DNA of 64,000 nucleotides, taken from contig JAULSN010000003.1 in assembly GCA_033439765.1 (NCBI GenBank), positions 682,001 to 746,000 of the forward strand, given 5' to 3'. Source of the DNA: Lasiosphaeria ovina. Its lineage: Eukaryota > Ascomycota > Sordariomycetes > Sordariales > Lasiosphaeriaceae. Every line of letters begins with the position of its first letter. Within the stretch, counting starts at the first letter, position 1. The notes beneath the pieces are model-generated. The model was not told the DNA's origin, ran no database searches, and was given only the letters and a program-made list of their open reading frames with translations. Both the position numbers and the translations under genes were made by a program. Shown here one piece after another: positions 31,478-43,084 of the stretch.

Positions 31478-32860
31478 ATGCTCCCCAGTATGTTTCGAAT
31501 CGCGCGTGCTCAAACAACAACCCCTCTGTCGAAGCTGTTGGTACGGCACATTCACCATGTGGACCACTACAAGATATTATTTACAGGTCGGATGTATAAA
31601 AATGAGGTCAACCGCCGTCCTCTAGATCCTGTCACAATAATGAAAATCGAAGAAGTCCTCACAAGCAGCAGTTATGCCATTGGCAAGCTGAAACACGGCA
31701 TTTCCGACTGGACAAGAGCAGATGTCTTCAACTTTGTCAGCTTGGCAAAAGCACGAAGATATCTCGACAAAGATTCTATTGACAAACCAATCTCGGAATC
31801 TTATTTTCACTACGCCATTCTTGAAACTGCCATTCGCCAAGACCACACCCTTCCCTACGACGATGCTCTTAGAAAGCTGGAGCCTTTGGCCCCCGAGGAC
31901 CAGGACGCTATTGTTCGGGAACGCCTGCGCCATGTGTACCGTTATCTCGTCTCTGAAGAGGCCAAGCCGCACCCGACCTGGAAGGAGGTCATCACACAGC
32001 GCACCGAGAGTGAGTGGCTCGAAGCCATTTTAAGTGCAATCCACCCTGACGCGAAGCCGGTCCTGAGCAGCGCACATCCTCCAACTATCGCCAACCTCAA
32101 GACCTTGCCCTTCACCAGGTGCAAACTGCGGGGAGTGTACGGGAAGATTAGGAGCCCGCTAAGGGAAAAATATTCGAGCTCAGAGTGCAATATCTACATT
32201 GGCTCAGCGACAGGGAAACACGGGCTTTATGCGCGGTTTAAATCGCATATTCGGAACGACTTCGACGCCAAAGCGATATTATGGGATCAGGTGGCAGAGC
32301 TTGAACAACCAAGTATCAGCCCATACTACTTTACCCTTCTGACCCTGCCAGAGCACGTACCCGAGCTTGAACAGCGACTGGTCTGCTTGATAGCAGAAGC
32401 TATCTTGATGGTTTATCTTGGGGCTCATTCCGGCCCGACCAGAACTGGCCATCCAATTTATCGTTACGCCGCATGGCCTGCGGAAGAACTTCCTTATACA
32501 GGGTCATCCGGGATGAATCCTCTATGGAATTCGTACAGCCCGGTGGATTTGCATGAGGGAATAAAAGGGCGCGCCGCGAGAGGGTTGCGCATGGTCAGGA
32601 ACTGGCCAGGAGGTCCTGATAATAAACACTTCGATTGGACTTGGGACGGAGCCCAGTGGAGTTGGCCGGTGGTATATAATCTTCCAGTAACATCAAACCC
32701 ATTCGAGATGCCACTGAGTACCAGCGAAGATATGAGGGGTCATAATTCGAGGGCGCTTAGCAAACAAAAATGGAGGGATATGAGACAAGAGTGGCTGGAT
32801 GAAGCCGCGAATAAAAGGCTCCAGAGGCTCATTCTAGAAGAGGAACCAGAGGACAGCTGA
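31478..32860 (+). CDS. GIY-YIG-like nuclease-domain protein
   Basis: Single exon, 460 aa from ATG 31478 (MLPSMFRIARAQTTTPLS). The middle carries a GIY-YIG-like core: LRGVYGKIRSPLREK (GVY in place of GIY), then CNIYIGSATGKHGLYARFKS with YIG, a Gly-x-x-x-R pair (GLYARF) and the following His, and further on ELEQRLVCLIAEAILMVYLG, whose Glu may be the metal-binding residue. The rest is not recognised; the C-terminus is rich in Trp then charged. The family's enzymes cut DNA, for example in homing and repair. Here the domain may be nuclease, transposon-derived or degenerate. The frame is intact and its codon usage looks ordinary. Confidence 0.6.
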   Translation: MLPSMFRIARAQTTTPLSKLLVRHIHHVDHYKILFTGRMYKNEVNRRPLDPVTIMKIEEVLTSSSYAIGKLKHGISDWTRADVFNFVSLAKARRYLDKDSIDKPISESYFHYAILETAIRQDHTLPYDDALRKLEPLAPEDQDAIVRERLRHVYRYLVSEEAKPHPTWKEVITQRTESEWLEAILSAIHPDAKPVLSSAHPPTIANLKTLPFTRCKLRGVYGKIRSPLREKYSSSECNIYIGSATGKHGLYARFKSHIRNDFDAKAILWDQVAELEQPSISPYYFTLLTLPEHVPELEQRLVCLIAEAILMVYLGAHSGPTRTGHPIYRYAAWPAEELPYTGSSGMNPLWNSYSPVDLHEGIKGRAARGLRMVRNWPGGPDNKHFDWTWDGAQWSWPVVYNLPVTSNPFEMPLSTSEDMRGHNSRALSKQKWRDMRQEWLDEAANKRLQRLILEEEPEDS

Positions 32861-33422
32861 GTAGATATAAATTACTAGCATTTGAACTATCAATCAGGCC
32901 GGACTCTTGAAGAAAACAAATCCAAGCCTGCCCTCCACAGAGGTATGTTATGTTTGGTACCCAGATTCAGTTGTCTTCTTTGCCTACCAAGGCGGCCTAG
33001 TCGCCTAGGCTCTTCGCGCATAAATGATACTTCATAACCGGGTAACTGGGGGGCAACTTTCATTTCCCCGCATTGACCTACAAACCCCATAAAACCCCAA
33101 ATTCCCCTGAGGAGACTTCGTCGAATCTGGAAATGCGGAACACGGCTCCGAAGGACAGCACAGCGATTCTCTAAGATTGGGGGAGGGGGGTACGAAGTAG
33201 CAGCCATGAAGAATAAATTTCTGTCCTCTGTTGCTATTTCATCCACTCTCTCGTCTTAAATCCCTTGTTCTCTCCTTTCTTTCTTTCTGACGAGGGAATT
33301 TCTCAAACCAGCTCATCACTGCAGCAGCTATTAGGATCTTTCCCGTCCCTTCGCTTCCATTAATCTTGTTGCGCAGTCGGCTTTACCGGCGACACCAGAT
33401 CAGCTGCCCACCCGGCTTCGTC
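32861..33422. other. Intergenic, nothing recognised
   Basis: 3' flank of the GIY-YIG-like gene and pyrimidine-rich leader (about 33265-33300) of the next gene; no other feature. Confidence 0.5.
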
Positions 33423-34359
33423 ATGAAGCTCGAAGCCTGGGTCGCCACGGCGTGCCTCGCCTCGGCCTCAGCAGCCATTGGGCCGTCCATCCCCTTGGGG
33501 GGCAGTCCGCCGCAGCGGCCGGATGGCAAGCCGGCCAAGATGGAGAACTGGAAATGGAGCGACCCGTTCTCGGCGAGCCGCATGCGCAAGCTGGACGCGG
33601 CCTGCGAGGCCGAGAAGACGTTTGAGGCCACCGAGTACCTGCTGGACGACCTGTCCGAGGCGCCGCCGCTGGGCCTGCTCCCGTTCCGGGACGCGCTCAA
33701 GAAGGTCTTCGCCGACCGCGAGTACCCCGGCAGCTGGGACGGCATCGACCCCCACGGCTACGACCGCAACCTGCTGATGATGGAGTACGCCGACGTGCCC
33801 GTCGCCGCGCGCGAGTGGATCGAGGACCAGGAGCGCACCGCCGGCCCGGGCAAGGGCCTCTTCGCCATATACGAGAAGCCCGCCGCCGACGACGTCGTGC
33901 GCAACACCGTCCGCATCCCCCCCACCCCCGTCCTCCCGGGCCTCCGCCCGCTCGACAAGAAGAAGGTCGTCATCTTTGCGCCCGGCGCCCTGTACGAGGC
34001 GCTGCCGCTGTGGGTTGCCGCGGGCAGTGACTGCGCTGGTAAGTCAGACATCCATGAGTAATTGATGCGGTGTGGGGGGGGGGGAGAGGAGGGGCTTCGC
34101 TTCTTTTTGTTTTTTGAGCTTTTTTGATCATGTGCCTGACTGTGTGGCTTGGCGAACGATTTTAGAAACCCTGTTGGACATTTCCAAGTACAGCGCGAAG
34201 CCGGCCGACGGCAGTGTCGTCGCTTACCCGACGAGCAAGACCAAGGCGAAGAGGTCGGCCGACAAGAGGGAGATAAAGTTCACAATCAAGGCGCAGGCCT
34301 TGAAGGCAAAGGCCGATGAGGATGCGGGTGCGTCTGATGACAAGAAGGACGAGCTTTGA
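33423..34359 (+). CDS. ER-luminal protein with C-terminal KDEL, function unknown
   Basis: Two exons, 33423-34038 and 34166-34359; the 127-bp intron (gtaagt...tttag, phase 1) gives 269 aa. A signal peptide (MKLEAWVATACLASASAA) and a perfect C-terminal KDEL mean entry into the ER and retrieval from the Golgi. The body has KMENWKWSDPFSASRMRKLD, a Leu-rich helix (TEYLLDDLSEAPPLGLLPF), a Tyr/Asp stretch (DREYPGSWDGIDPHGYDRNL) and KKVVIFAPGALYEALPLWVA. The tail is Lys/Ala-rich. I do not recognise the family. The in-frame ATG 57 bp upstream would bury the signal peptide, so MKLEAW is chosen. Confidence 0.75.
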
Positions 34360-35556
34360 GTAAGGCGCGCAATTGGTTTGCGTTAGTCAATGGTGTGTGA
34401 CCTGGACGAGCCGCGAAGGCTAGGGGGTTGGGGGGCGTGGCCGGTGTGAGTGGGACAAAGGAATGCCTAAAGGATTGAAGCATCATTGGACCTCGGTAAA
34501 TAGACCAAAAACTGATAGACCTGGACTCTGTCCACTGTACTGTTTTATTAGCCTTCTTGTGCAGTATGTACGTACTTGCAATACACGTTTTTCCAGCAGT
34601 CTGTCTTCTGTGGATTCAGAGGACCAGGCCAACGCGTTCTTCTCCCAAACCTACCCCCACCTCACCTGGAAGAATCATCTAGCAGCCACCCAGATCCATC
34701 TTAACATGGATATTACCAAGAAAAAAGAAACGATGACAGAGCTGGATACCCATCATCAGACGCGATTCCAGCTGCAGGGTTCCGAAAGAATGGGAACCTC
34801 GGCCCCGTCGCGGCTTGCCTGCCCCACTGAAGCACACCGCTAGAGCGGGGAGCTGTCCGATGTTCCCAAGGGTCCCATCCTCACTCACTCTTGGGTCTAC
34901 CCTTCCATCGGGACTGATGAAGTGGGATTGCTGTGCGCTTGGTTTTCAAGTTATCCCATTTTCCCACTGCTCAAGACCTTTTTTTTCTTTTTTTCTTTTT
35001 GGCTTTCGTGTTATTCTCTTGCGTTTTGTTTGCTCAATTGGCATCATGCCGGTCGGGAAAAGATAAATTAGAAAAAGTGGCCTGTTCAAACGGAAGCGGC
35101 AGTTTTGTTGCGGCTGCCCAACTCTAATTGGCAAGGCTAAGACCCCACTGTGAATCTCCTAGACGCTTCGTTGATTGTAGTGCAGTTCAATCCAAATTAT
35201 GTCCGTGCTAACCAAGACGGGTCTGTTTCGCCTGCGGGGCTGCTTCCCGTTGCGTTCTTTGGGACCACAATCAAAAACGAAAAGCAAACAACGGCGCCAT
35301 GGAGTGCACTGACTCGCAAAAATGATGGAAGTTAACTCCTGGTATCTTTCTCTCCCCTCCCAGCTCTGCGGCTGCTTCCATTCTTCTCGTCGCAGACACG
35401 CCATGCTTCGTCTTTCCTCCACGCCTTCCACACGCCCCATCAATCGCGTCTTCTGAACTCAGCGATAGCCGAAGCCTTCAAAGAGTCGGGATTTCGACGC
35501 GCGCTTCCCGTTGTTCTTCCAAACGAACCCCGCCGACCGACTTGCCTCTGCTCAAC
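34360..35556. other. Intergenic, nothing recognised
   Basis: 1.2 kb with a T-rich tract at 34979-35000 and no supported gene. The right end is the promoter of the 35557 gene. Confidence 0.5.
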
Positions 35557-36779
35557 ATGGCGCCTCTGCTCAACATGGCGAAACAAGATATTGATCTCGA
35601 CGAGGATCTCGCTGGCGATATCAATCTACACCGTCTTCGGCACCTGAGCGTCTTGAGGGAACTGATGACGACCAAGTTGCAGCAAGAATGCGATGCCCAC
35701 GAGAAAGAGATGTCCAAGGCATGGGAAACCATCCAGAGCAGCTCGGCCTTGTTCCAGAAGAGGAAGACCAATATGTTTACTACACTTGCAAGGATTGAAG
35801 GCGAGGATCGGGCTCGCGAGGTCTTCGGCGCTAACTTGGAAGATGTCGCGCCCCCTACGTTGAGAGCTATCGCCGCATTTTTTGGCTGCAAGTCCCGCAG
35901 CCCTGACAAGTCCAACAATGACTTGTTTTTGCCGACACCCACGACATCAGTCACAGAAAGCATGCGCAAATTCGAGACTCGTGAGAGCGCTTCTGCGGCC
36001 GGTACGCTCTCACTAGAGAATAGCGCGGGACCCATAAGCGTGGGTGGAAACCATGACGTGCCGGCGAAATCTGGCAGCGCCAACGGAGCTCCATCAAAGT
36101 TCTATGTCAGTCTGCCCTTGCATTTTCTTGCGTCTATGACCCCATCCCTCTACAATACGGTTTTGATCTAACGTTTTTGTCTCGCAGGCCAAACGCAGTC
36201 GTGTACAGTTCGACTTTGGAACACCGTCGAAAAACAAGAAGGCGAAACCGACAAGCCCGGGCGATCGCGAGTCAACCCTAATACCGACAAAGAAACCAGA
36301 TATCGACAGCTGGGAGGTGGAAGGCTCAGAGTACATTTTCCGGTATCCTGCCTTTGGGCCTGGGTATTTTGTATTGCGATGTGACCTCGGCAGTATTTCC
36401 ACGCCGCACACCTTCACCGCGCATCCCTTCGAAGGCAATCTGGCAGTGGAACATTTCAACAACTGCAAGACGTGCAAGGGACATGATACAACTCGCCAGT
36501 ACCAGCCAGACGACATTGTGTCTCTCCACGGCCACCGAGGTTCGTTCAATCTCTGCCCCACTTTGTTATTTTCGGGCAATCGCTGACATGGAAACATAAA
36601 CAGTTCGCGGGGAGAATGTCAACGAGGAGTGGGTCAGAGCCGCAAACACGAGGCTCAGCGCAGATATATCCAAGTCTGCGACTCCCAAATCCAAAAACCG
36701 TCAATCTCTCGAGATCGTGTGCCGGTTTGGCGCGCCTGACCTCCAGTACGAGACGACTCCGCGAAGCACCTCCACTTAG
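35557..36779 (+). CDS. Uncharacterised fungal protein with Cys/His-containing C-terminal module
   Basis: Three exons, 35557-36105, 36188-36539 and 36604-36779, giving 358 aa; introns of 82 bp (gtcagt...cgcag) and 64 bp (gttcgt...aacag). The N-terminal half is helical and charged (HRLRHLSVLRELMTTKLQQE, KTNMFTTLARIEGEDRAREV), probably coiled coil. A basic patch (KNKKAKPTSPGD) follows. Then comes a module with YIFRYPAFGPGYFVLRCD, HTFTAHPFEGNLAVEHFNNC, CKTCKGH, DDIVSLHGHRVRGENV and EEWVRAANTRL, repeated in style in other fungal proteins of unknown role. The leader duplicates its start (two ATGs 18 bp apart inside a repeated ctgctcaacatggcg), so initiation could be at 35557 or 35575. Nuclear location is a guess. 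Confidence 0.7.
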
Positions 36780-37499
36780 GTGCTGAAATCTGTTCGTTGA
36801 TAGCCGGTCAGCGATACCTATCAATACCCTTTGAAAATTATGATAGCTCCTCTTTGGTACAGCGATTAAATTTGGCAGGACCGCAGGGCGGCTCAACAAG
36901 TGAGCGGAATCGGTCTTCAATCCAAGGCTGCAGATTGTGTTTTTCCTACTTGATGGCAGGCGTTCAAGTGTTTATGGTAGGGTTAGGGGAGGAGGGGGGG
37001 TAAGCTGCCAAGGTGTAGGTTGCACATCTAGTTGCATTAACAGCTGCGAAGCATTTTCGAAGGAGGGATAAATACACGACTTACTTGTCCTGATCAGTTC
37101 AAAACTTGATTTACTAAACCAACACCCACCTGTAAGGTAGGTACCGTCTTCCCATGGTCTGACAGTTCGGTGTTCTTTGGACCATCCCAGCAGCCAGATA
37201 CCCCGCAAGATATTCTGAACGCGGGGCAGGTCTGTCTGCCTTCCATCAATTGCACCATGGATGCGATAAGATCAGGCATCCATCAGTGTTGCGGTGTTGT
37301 CAAACACCAGAGCCTTGGGGTAGACCGCAGCAAATTTGTCCCGAGGCTGGCCATCAGCGACTCTTTTTTGCGCAAGTTCGCCACACGGAGTGTGCACACC
37401 TATTGGCCATGCGGCTTCTCAACACCCAGAAGTTGAAGGTCGAGGTTTTAGGGTGCATCAGTGATGACGTATATAACCCCGCCTTCCCTACCGCCTCCG
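36780..37499. other. Intergenic debris beside the HET relic
   Basis: No intact gene. Minus-strand open pieces at 37094-37279 and 37354-37617 may be further degraded remains of the HET-type gene but show no recognisable motif. Confidence 0.4.
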
Positions 37500-37735
37500 C
37501 TCCGTCAGCTACAGCGGAGCATGGAGTTGATGGCCTCGGAAAGCTCAGCACTGCTGGTCTTGTCGATCCACACGTAGTCATAGCCATCGCTACGGGCCAC
37601 TCTGCTTGTTTCCTCAACCTTTACGGAAGCCTTCTGCAGTCCGCGGCGGCGTGGACTGCGTGTCCTGAAGAGAGACTTCCTCGTCGCCCCAAGTACGAGA
37701 CAGAGCGGCGTATCTCCTCTGGCCGCCCCTCGGCA
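37500..37735 (-). pseudogene. HET-domain gene relic
   Basis: On the minus strand, YAALSRTWGDEEVSLQDT (from about 37712) corresponds to the HET opening motif YAxLSHTWGDEEV. After a one-base shift comes VEETSRVARSDGYDYVWID, then KTSSAELSEAINSML, ending in RCS and a stop at about 37509. In intact HET proteins the middle reads WIDTCCIDKTSSAEL; here 12 bp (TCCI/D) are missing between two ATCGAC copies, as if lost by slippage. Frameshift, internal deletion and the early stop make this a dead copy. HET domains trigger heterokaryon-incompatibility cell death. It is the left-most of three HET loci in the window. Confidence 0.8.
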
Positions 37736-38193
37736 TGGTTAAACTACCATGTTAGCCAAGACTTTTTGGCACCAATATGTACCAGCACTCATCAGAGTTA
37801 CAGAGCACCACGCCGCATTCTTGACATGTTGTGTTCCGCCTGCGCTGGTTGAGGCCAGTCAATTTTCACATTCTTTGACCCTGTTTATCTCAGTAAACTC
37901 AGACCAGTGTTGGCGAGGAAGAGGGGGGGGGGGCCATACCAATTAGGAATAGATCCAAACACCCGCTTTTTGAATAAGATTCAACCAATAGGATTTTGTA
38001 TATTTGAACGGCTGAGGACCAACACTGGTCTGAGAGCAATTCTGGATTTTTCCCTCTTCGAGTTACGGTGCAATTCGGTCAATTGCGCACATGCGAATAA
38101 TATCGCCAAATCAACGCGCAAAGACGCGTCGTATGTACCATTCTGATCGTTAGAAAGCGCGCTTTCGATTGGTACTAATCTCATCAATAGAAA
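37736..38193. other. Intergenic with a hairpin-forming repeat
   Basis: Holds a perfect 16-bp inverted repeat (separate entry) and a G-run at 37923-37932; no gene. Confidence 0.5.
37898..38034. repeat. 16-bp perfect inverted repeat, MITE-like
   Basis: ctcagaccagtgttgg at 37898-37913 is the exact reverse complement of 38019-38034, with a 105-bp loop. The element would be 137 bp long. No target-site duplication was recognised, so it may be a small TIR remnant or a chance hairpin. Confidence 0.6.
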
Positions 38194-38912
38194 ATGGAGG
38201 ATTCCGACGGCGACGAGGTCCCGCAGCTTCCAGCCGCCACGCCTTCGTGGCGCACACGCGCCGGTCCATCACGAATTTCTTCCCTACCTATTCGAGCTTC
38301 TTCGTCAGGACTTTCTGACCCTCCTACAAGTTTCCAGGCGTTCTGGGCAAAAATGTGGGTCCTGGGATCTAAAATACTCAATTGGGCTAGCGCGACAGAT
38401 TTACACATAAATTGGGTGGACTTTTATCTAGCCGCCCATCCGGCCCACGAAGTGGGCCATTCAATCCCTACAAATGGCACTTCTAGAATAGTTGAAGACA
38501 TAAAAATTATACCATTAGACTTGCGCGCATCTCAGCATCCTCAGAAGCTATGTGCATGGATGTGTTGTTCTTGTGCAACTGACAGGAAAGTAAATTACTT
38601 TTTTTCCATTTGTATGGCGGCTGTATCCGTACTAACGACAACCACAACATTATGCTCTCAGACCATGCAAAGTCAATTTTCTAGCTGAACATGCTCCTCG
38701 GCTTCGCCCACGAGATTGGACACAACGTCAACAGTATCGCTGAGTCCATCATGGAGCACGCCATTGAGGAGGAGGGAGGACCTGCCGATCCGGCGCCTGA
38801 CCTGTCAGAGCTGGCGATCGTCGCGGGCGAAGTCGTCCGCCGGACACAAGACCATGATGGCTTTGACTATGACGCTGAGATGGAGGATGAGGGTGAAAGC
38901 AATGATGGCTAA
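38194..38912 (+). other. Two doubtful open frames, possibly a broken gene
   Basis: A 164-codon frame (38194-38688, MEDSDGDEVPQLPAATPSWR) and a 73-codon frame (38691-38912, with FAHEIGHNVNSIAESIM and an acidic end) lie in a row just left of the retrotransposon. The first becomes AT-rich and transmembrane-like toward its end, as expected for an intron read as coding. They could be exons of one small acidic protein cut by the transposon, or chance. No family recognised. Confidence 0.25.
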
Positions 38913-38927
38913 GGGGGGGAGGGATTA

Positions 38928-38996
38928 TGCAGATAGCTTCCACTAAAAGAGGATCATCTTCCTTTCACACTTCTTGATGCCCAGAAGGTCACAACA
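38928..38996 (+). repeat. Internal LTR segment, left copy
   Basis: Starts tgcagatagcttccactaaa and continues through cccagaaggtcac. It matches 47031-47096 over its whole length apart from a few substitutions and a 3-bp indel. The sequence after it probably continues the 5' LTR. Confidence 0.8.
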
Positions 38997-39347
38997 ATGG
39001 TAGCTGCGACTTCAAAATCGTAGCGGCCTGTATATCATACAATCAAGCTCGTGTACGGCGCCGAGATTTTTCTCTCGATGGCCTAGTGGCGAGCTCATCG
39101 TCAAGTCTTCCGCGCGCACCAGCAACGTGTCCATTTTCTTGCTCCTGCACACTTCCTCTACCACGGAACTGGAATTCTATCGATCTCCCTATTCCAACAT
39201 CACTGTACACCATCACTGCACGCTTCTGCAACCAGCAGAATCATCCTTTTTGATCCCTGCGACTTTCTACTTTGCTTCGGCACCGGTAAAACTGCCTTGT
39301 AAATAAGGTCAATCAAAGGCATTCAGGCCAATTGAAGTGATTTTCCT

Positions 39348-40934
39348 AACCCACAACGCCCAGGAGATATGTACCACCGCTGCCCGGACCCTGTATTCCG
39401 AACCATCATTTGGACCCCTTTTCGCCCGGTTCCCTGGAAGATTCCTGGACCCACCCGCAAAACCTTGCACAACCCCGCAGGCGCACAGACCATCGGTTCA
39501 CGACACTGCAACCACCCGCTGAAACCACTGTACCTGTACCATTGTACGAGTCAGTCAATGGATCAGCAGCCTTGCGAGCACCTAATTGGAGACCAAATCC
39601 TTTGCTAGTCGCATCAGTTGCAAACACATTGCCTACCTCGGTAATCAAGGTCCTCGAGAATTACTTCGAGAACCTACCCGAGATCGTCAGAAAACGCATT
39701 CACGACGAGAATAAGAAGCAGTTTACAAGCAAACGACGGTAGCTAGGCGGACCCCTGACATATGATCCACGTTGGATTGTCCAGCAAGACATCGTCAACG
39801 CAGAACTAGCAGACAGTCAGACCAGCTCGCCAAATCCCCAACGAACCATCGACGTCAACCTCATCCCTGGACAGTGTCAGCACGCTGCCCGGCACATTCC
39901 CAGAAACATCACCCGGTCAATCCCAGGCACTGGTCGCCGCTCGACAACTGGAAATCAACCCCAACAGGCGCTCTTTAAGACTTCACTTCCCCCCAGTGCC
40001 GGCAGCCCCACACGGCGGAAGAATCAAGCAACTCGCCCAACCGATCAAGCCGATCACCCTGGACTATAACAGACCCCGCACGTCAGTCGAAGACCCAGAA
40101 CTCATCGACTACGGAGAGCAACGACCAAGACCGCGGACAGCGTAGTGGATCTCCCTACCCTCGCGGACGTGATAACCGTAGAGGCGGAGGAGGCAGAGGG
40201 CGCTATCCTGACCGCTACCAGCCAAGAGATCGGTAGAGCAATAGATGGAATTACCGAGGCAAAAGAGAAAGAGATGGACGGGAGTATCGTCGTTTCACCA
40301 GGCCCTACAGCGTCGGTTTCGTTGCTAGGTGCGACCCAACCGACGTGGACCCAACCGACGTGGCCCGGCGTTTATGGCGGACGAGGTCAAGGTAGAAAAG
40401 AGAGACGGATACGAGGAGGAGGAAATGGACCTGATGGAGCATGGCTATCGCTTGGTAGAAGAGTTAGAAGAGTCGGACGTAGAGTCTATTTACGACCCCG
40501 CCGACGACGAGGACGTCAATACTACTGAGCCTGTTTGTTATTCGTCCCGCCCCGATGACCTGCCAAAGAAGTCCAACGAGCCCCCTGAGAAGTTGAGCTA
40601 CTTTACGAGCTCAACGGACAACTGGGTCTGCCGTAAGTGCCATGACGCGTTCCCGACACGAGGCAAAATGATGCGCCACGTCTACAGTAACGTTTGCACC
40701 TCACCGAAGCCAAAGGGTTGGGCTCTATTAACTTCAACGGACCCGAATCTGAGAAGCCGGTGCCAAAGCTGCTGCCGGGGGAAGTTAAATCAAGGTCAGC
40801 GAGATTGTCAAATTCGACATCTACCTACCGGGAACGGTCAACGGAGTGGAGGTCACCGGAAGACTCCCCGTCGAGGCTTTACTGACTACGAATCTGTAAC
40901 CCAACATGCTATTAGGTACGGACTTCCTCGCTAA
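39348..40934 (+). pseudogene. Degraded gag region with a C2HC zinc finger
   Basis: Broken into pieces in two or three frames with stops (for example TAG near 39740). Recognisable parts are a structural stretch with VIKVLENYFENLPEIVRKRI around 39640-39700 and a finger DNWVCRKCHDAFPTRGKMMR followed by HVYSNVC (C-x2-C-x12-H-x5-C) around 40615-40700. A frameshift separates the finger from the protease. Confidence 0.6.
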
Positions 40935-41466
40935 CCAGGGCGCCGCCATCGACTACCTAAATCTGACAGCCACTTTTGCGTCCTGCCGGGACCTCGCCCT
41001 ACCATTTGAGGTTGTTCAAAAGTCGTCAAAGGTCAGCCGTCGAGTCGCGTCGACAAAACGAGCCATTATCCCACCCAAGAGCTTCCAGGTCATCGAAGTG
41101 AAATACAAACCTCTACCCACGAATGATGTCAACGGCTCACCTAGAGATTACAGATTCCACGCTTGCGTCGGCGACGAGATCGATCACGTCCTCAACGCTG
41201 GAAACAAGAAGGCATTTCAGTTTGTTAATACCACAAACAAGCCTATTATTATCGGCCGGCAGCAGAAAGTCGGAGTAATTACTAACTACGAGGAAGACGG
41301 CGCGATGATGTTAACCTGGAATAAGGTGATGGCCTGTTACATAGCCACAGAGACGGAATCCAGTCACGAATTCGAGATCGATATGGAAGTCGAGGCTATT
41401 CTCGATGGGACAGACGAGAAGGCAATAGCACTCTACCAGGCACTGCTCAACGACCCAACCAAGTAG
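40790..41466 (+). pseudogene. Retropepsin-like protease region of pol
   Basis: KFDIYLPGTVNGVEVTGRLP leads into MLLGTDFLANQGAAIDYLN, the family's (I/L)LGxDFLxxxGxxID motif, then 180 further residues typical of the protease-RT linker. One TAA interrupts it just before the ATG at 40906, and the run ends at TAG 41464. Confidence 0.7.
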
Positions 41467-42130
41467 AGCATAGAGCCAAAGCCGAGAAAGGAGCTCAACG
41501 CCCAGAAGCGAACGGTACACTCAAGATATAAGCAAATTGCACCACCACGCACAGCCAGCCCAAAGCCCAAGCCCAAGAAAAAGGTTCGCTTCTACCTACT
41601 TAACCGCTCTTGCGCAAAGCCGTTATCCAACTTCAGCCTAAAGACGTCGACGGATTCTTCAAGTTTGAGCACTTCAACTGCCACAAAAAAGACCTACATC
41701 GATGAAGACGAGAAGGAGGTACCCCCGGACGAGGTCCCAAGACCCCCGCCGTACGTCCCGCACAAATTTGAAGAAGGGTACCCACTACTCGGGCTGGAGA
41801 GCCCCAAAGACGTGCCGCTGCTCATAGCAACTAACGGCGTATAGATCGCTAATATTCATTACGACCTAGTACGCAAGCTAAAGGCTCTTGTCGAAAAGTA
41901 TAGGTACTGGGACTGGAAGGGTACTATAAATATGAACGAGGACGAGCATATGCGAATCGACCTCGTTAATAACTAGCAAAATACTCGAATAGGTGCCAAA
42001 ACCCTACCCGCTCGGCCTGGAAGACCAGAAGCTCGTCGACGAGACTCTCGATAACCTCGTCAAATAAGGTAGATTGGATAGAGTCAAGACATCAACGCCA
42101 TTTAGCTGTCCGGTGTTTATCACCTAGAGA

Positions 42131-43080
42131 ATGGTCGACGGCAAGAGGAAAGGCCGTATGGTAGTCGATATAAGAGCACTCAATAAGATCACCTTACCAG
42201 ACGCCTACCCACGACCAAACCAGGACGAGATCCTCCGCTCGTTAATTGGCCGTAACTACTTCACCGTGTTCGACGCCTTAACGTTCTTTTACCAGCTACC
42301 TATCTGGGGACCTCACCGGAACCGTATGGTACTAGTGACATACCGAGGACTGGAGACGATAAAGGTAGCCAGTATCCCCCTCATATGCGTAGAGATTCAT
42401 AGACGCCCGATTGAAGCCATATAAACCATTCGCCCGAGCATATATCGACGACCTCATTATCTTTAGTATAATACGCCGGAAGAGCACCTGAGGCATGTCG
42501 AAACGATCCTACAGTTGTTTCAGGACCTCAATCTCGGCATCAATCCGAAGAAGTCATTTTGCGGTTTTCCCTCAGTCAAGCTCCTAGGCTTCAAAGTCGA
42601 CGGTCTAGGTATGTTAACCACAGGAGATAAGGTCGAAGCTATAGCAAAGATCAAAAGTGCCGACCTCACTAGACGCCTTGGAGACATATATCGGCATGAC
42701 CGGATTCCTCCGCAAGTTCGTGCCCTGGTATTAATAATGAGAAGATCGCCCCCCTGCAAAAAAGGAAGACCGACACTCTCAAGACTGGGAAAGCAGATGG
42801 AACTATACCTATGGGGAAAGCCAAGAGGGTTAGGAAGGCAGCAACCTCGAAGGCAAAGTTCACCCCCACGAAGGAGGAGATCGAGGCATTTAAAATCCTC
42901 CAAGCCCAGCTCACCAGGCCAACCTACCTCGCGCACTGGAACCCAAAGAGACCAGTACTCATCAAGATCGACGCGTCAAAGATAGCGATGGGATCGATGG
43001 CCTTCTATATTGAGGCGACATATGGGACGGACGAACCATTATGTTCGACAAAGTCCAACCGAGTGGCGACATCCCGATAG
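42131..43080 (+). pseudogene. Reverse transcriptase and RNase H start of pol
   Basis: RT fingers and palm: GRMVVDIRALNKITLPDAYP, YFTVFDALTFFYQLPI; then in another frame AYIDDLIIFS with the Y-x-D-D catalytic box near 42435-42465, and LNLGINPKKSFCGFPSVKLL with GF. RNase H begins TYLAHWNPKRPVLIKIDASK and breaks off near 43080. At least four stops or frameshifts, so no enzyme is possible. Confidence 0.85.
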
Positions 43081-43084
43081 CTTC

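Noticed and set aside
38691..38912. HEIGH in the short frame read as a metalloprotease motif
   Set aside because: HExxH alone in a 73-codon frame with no surrounding fold is not evidence of a protease.
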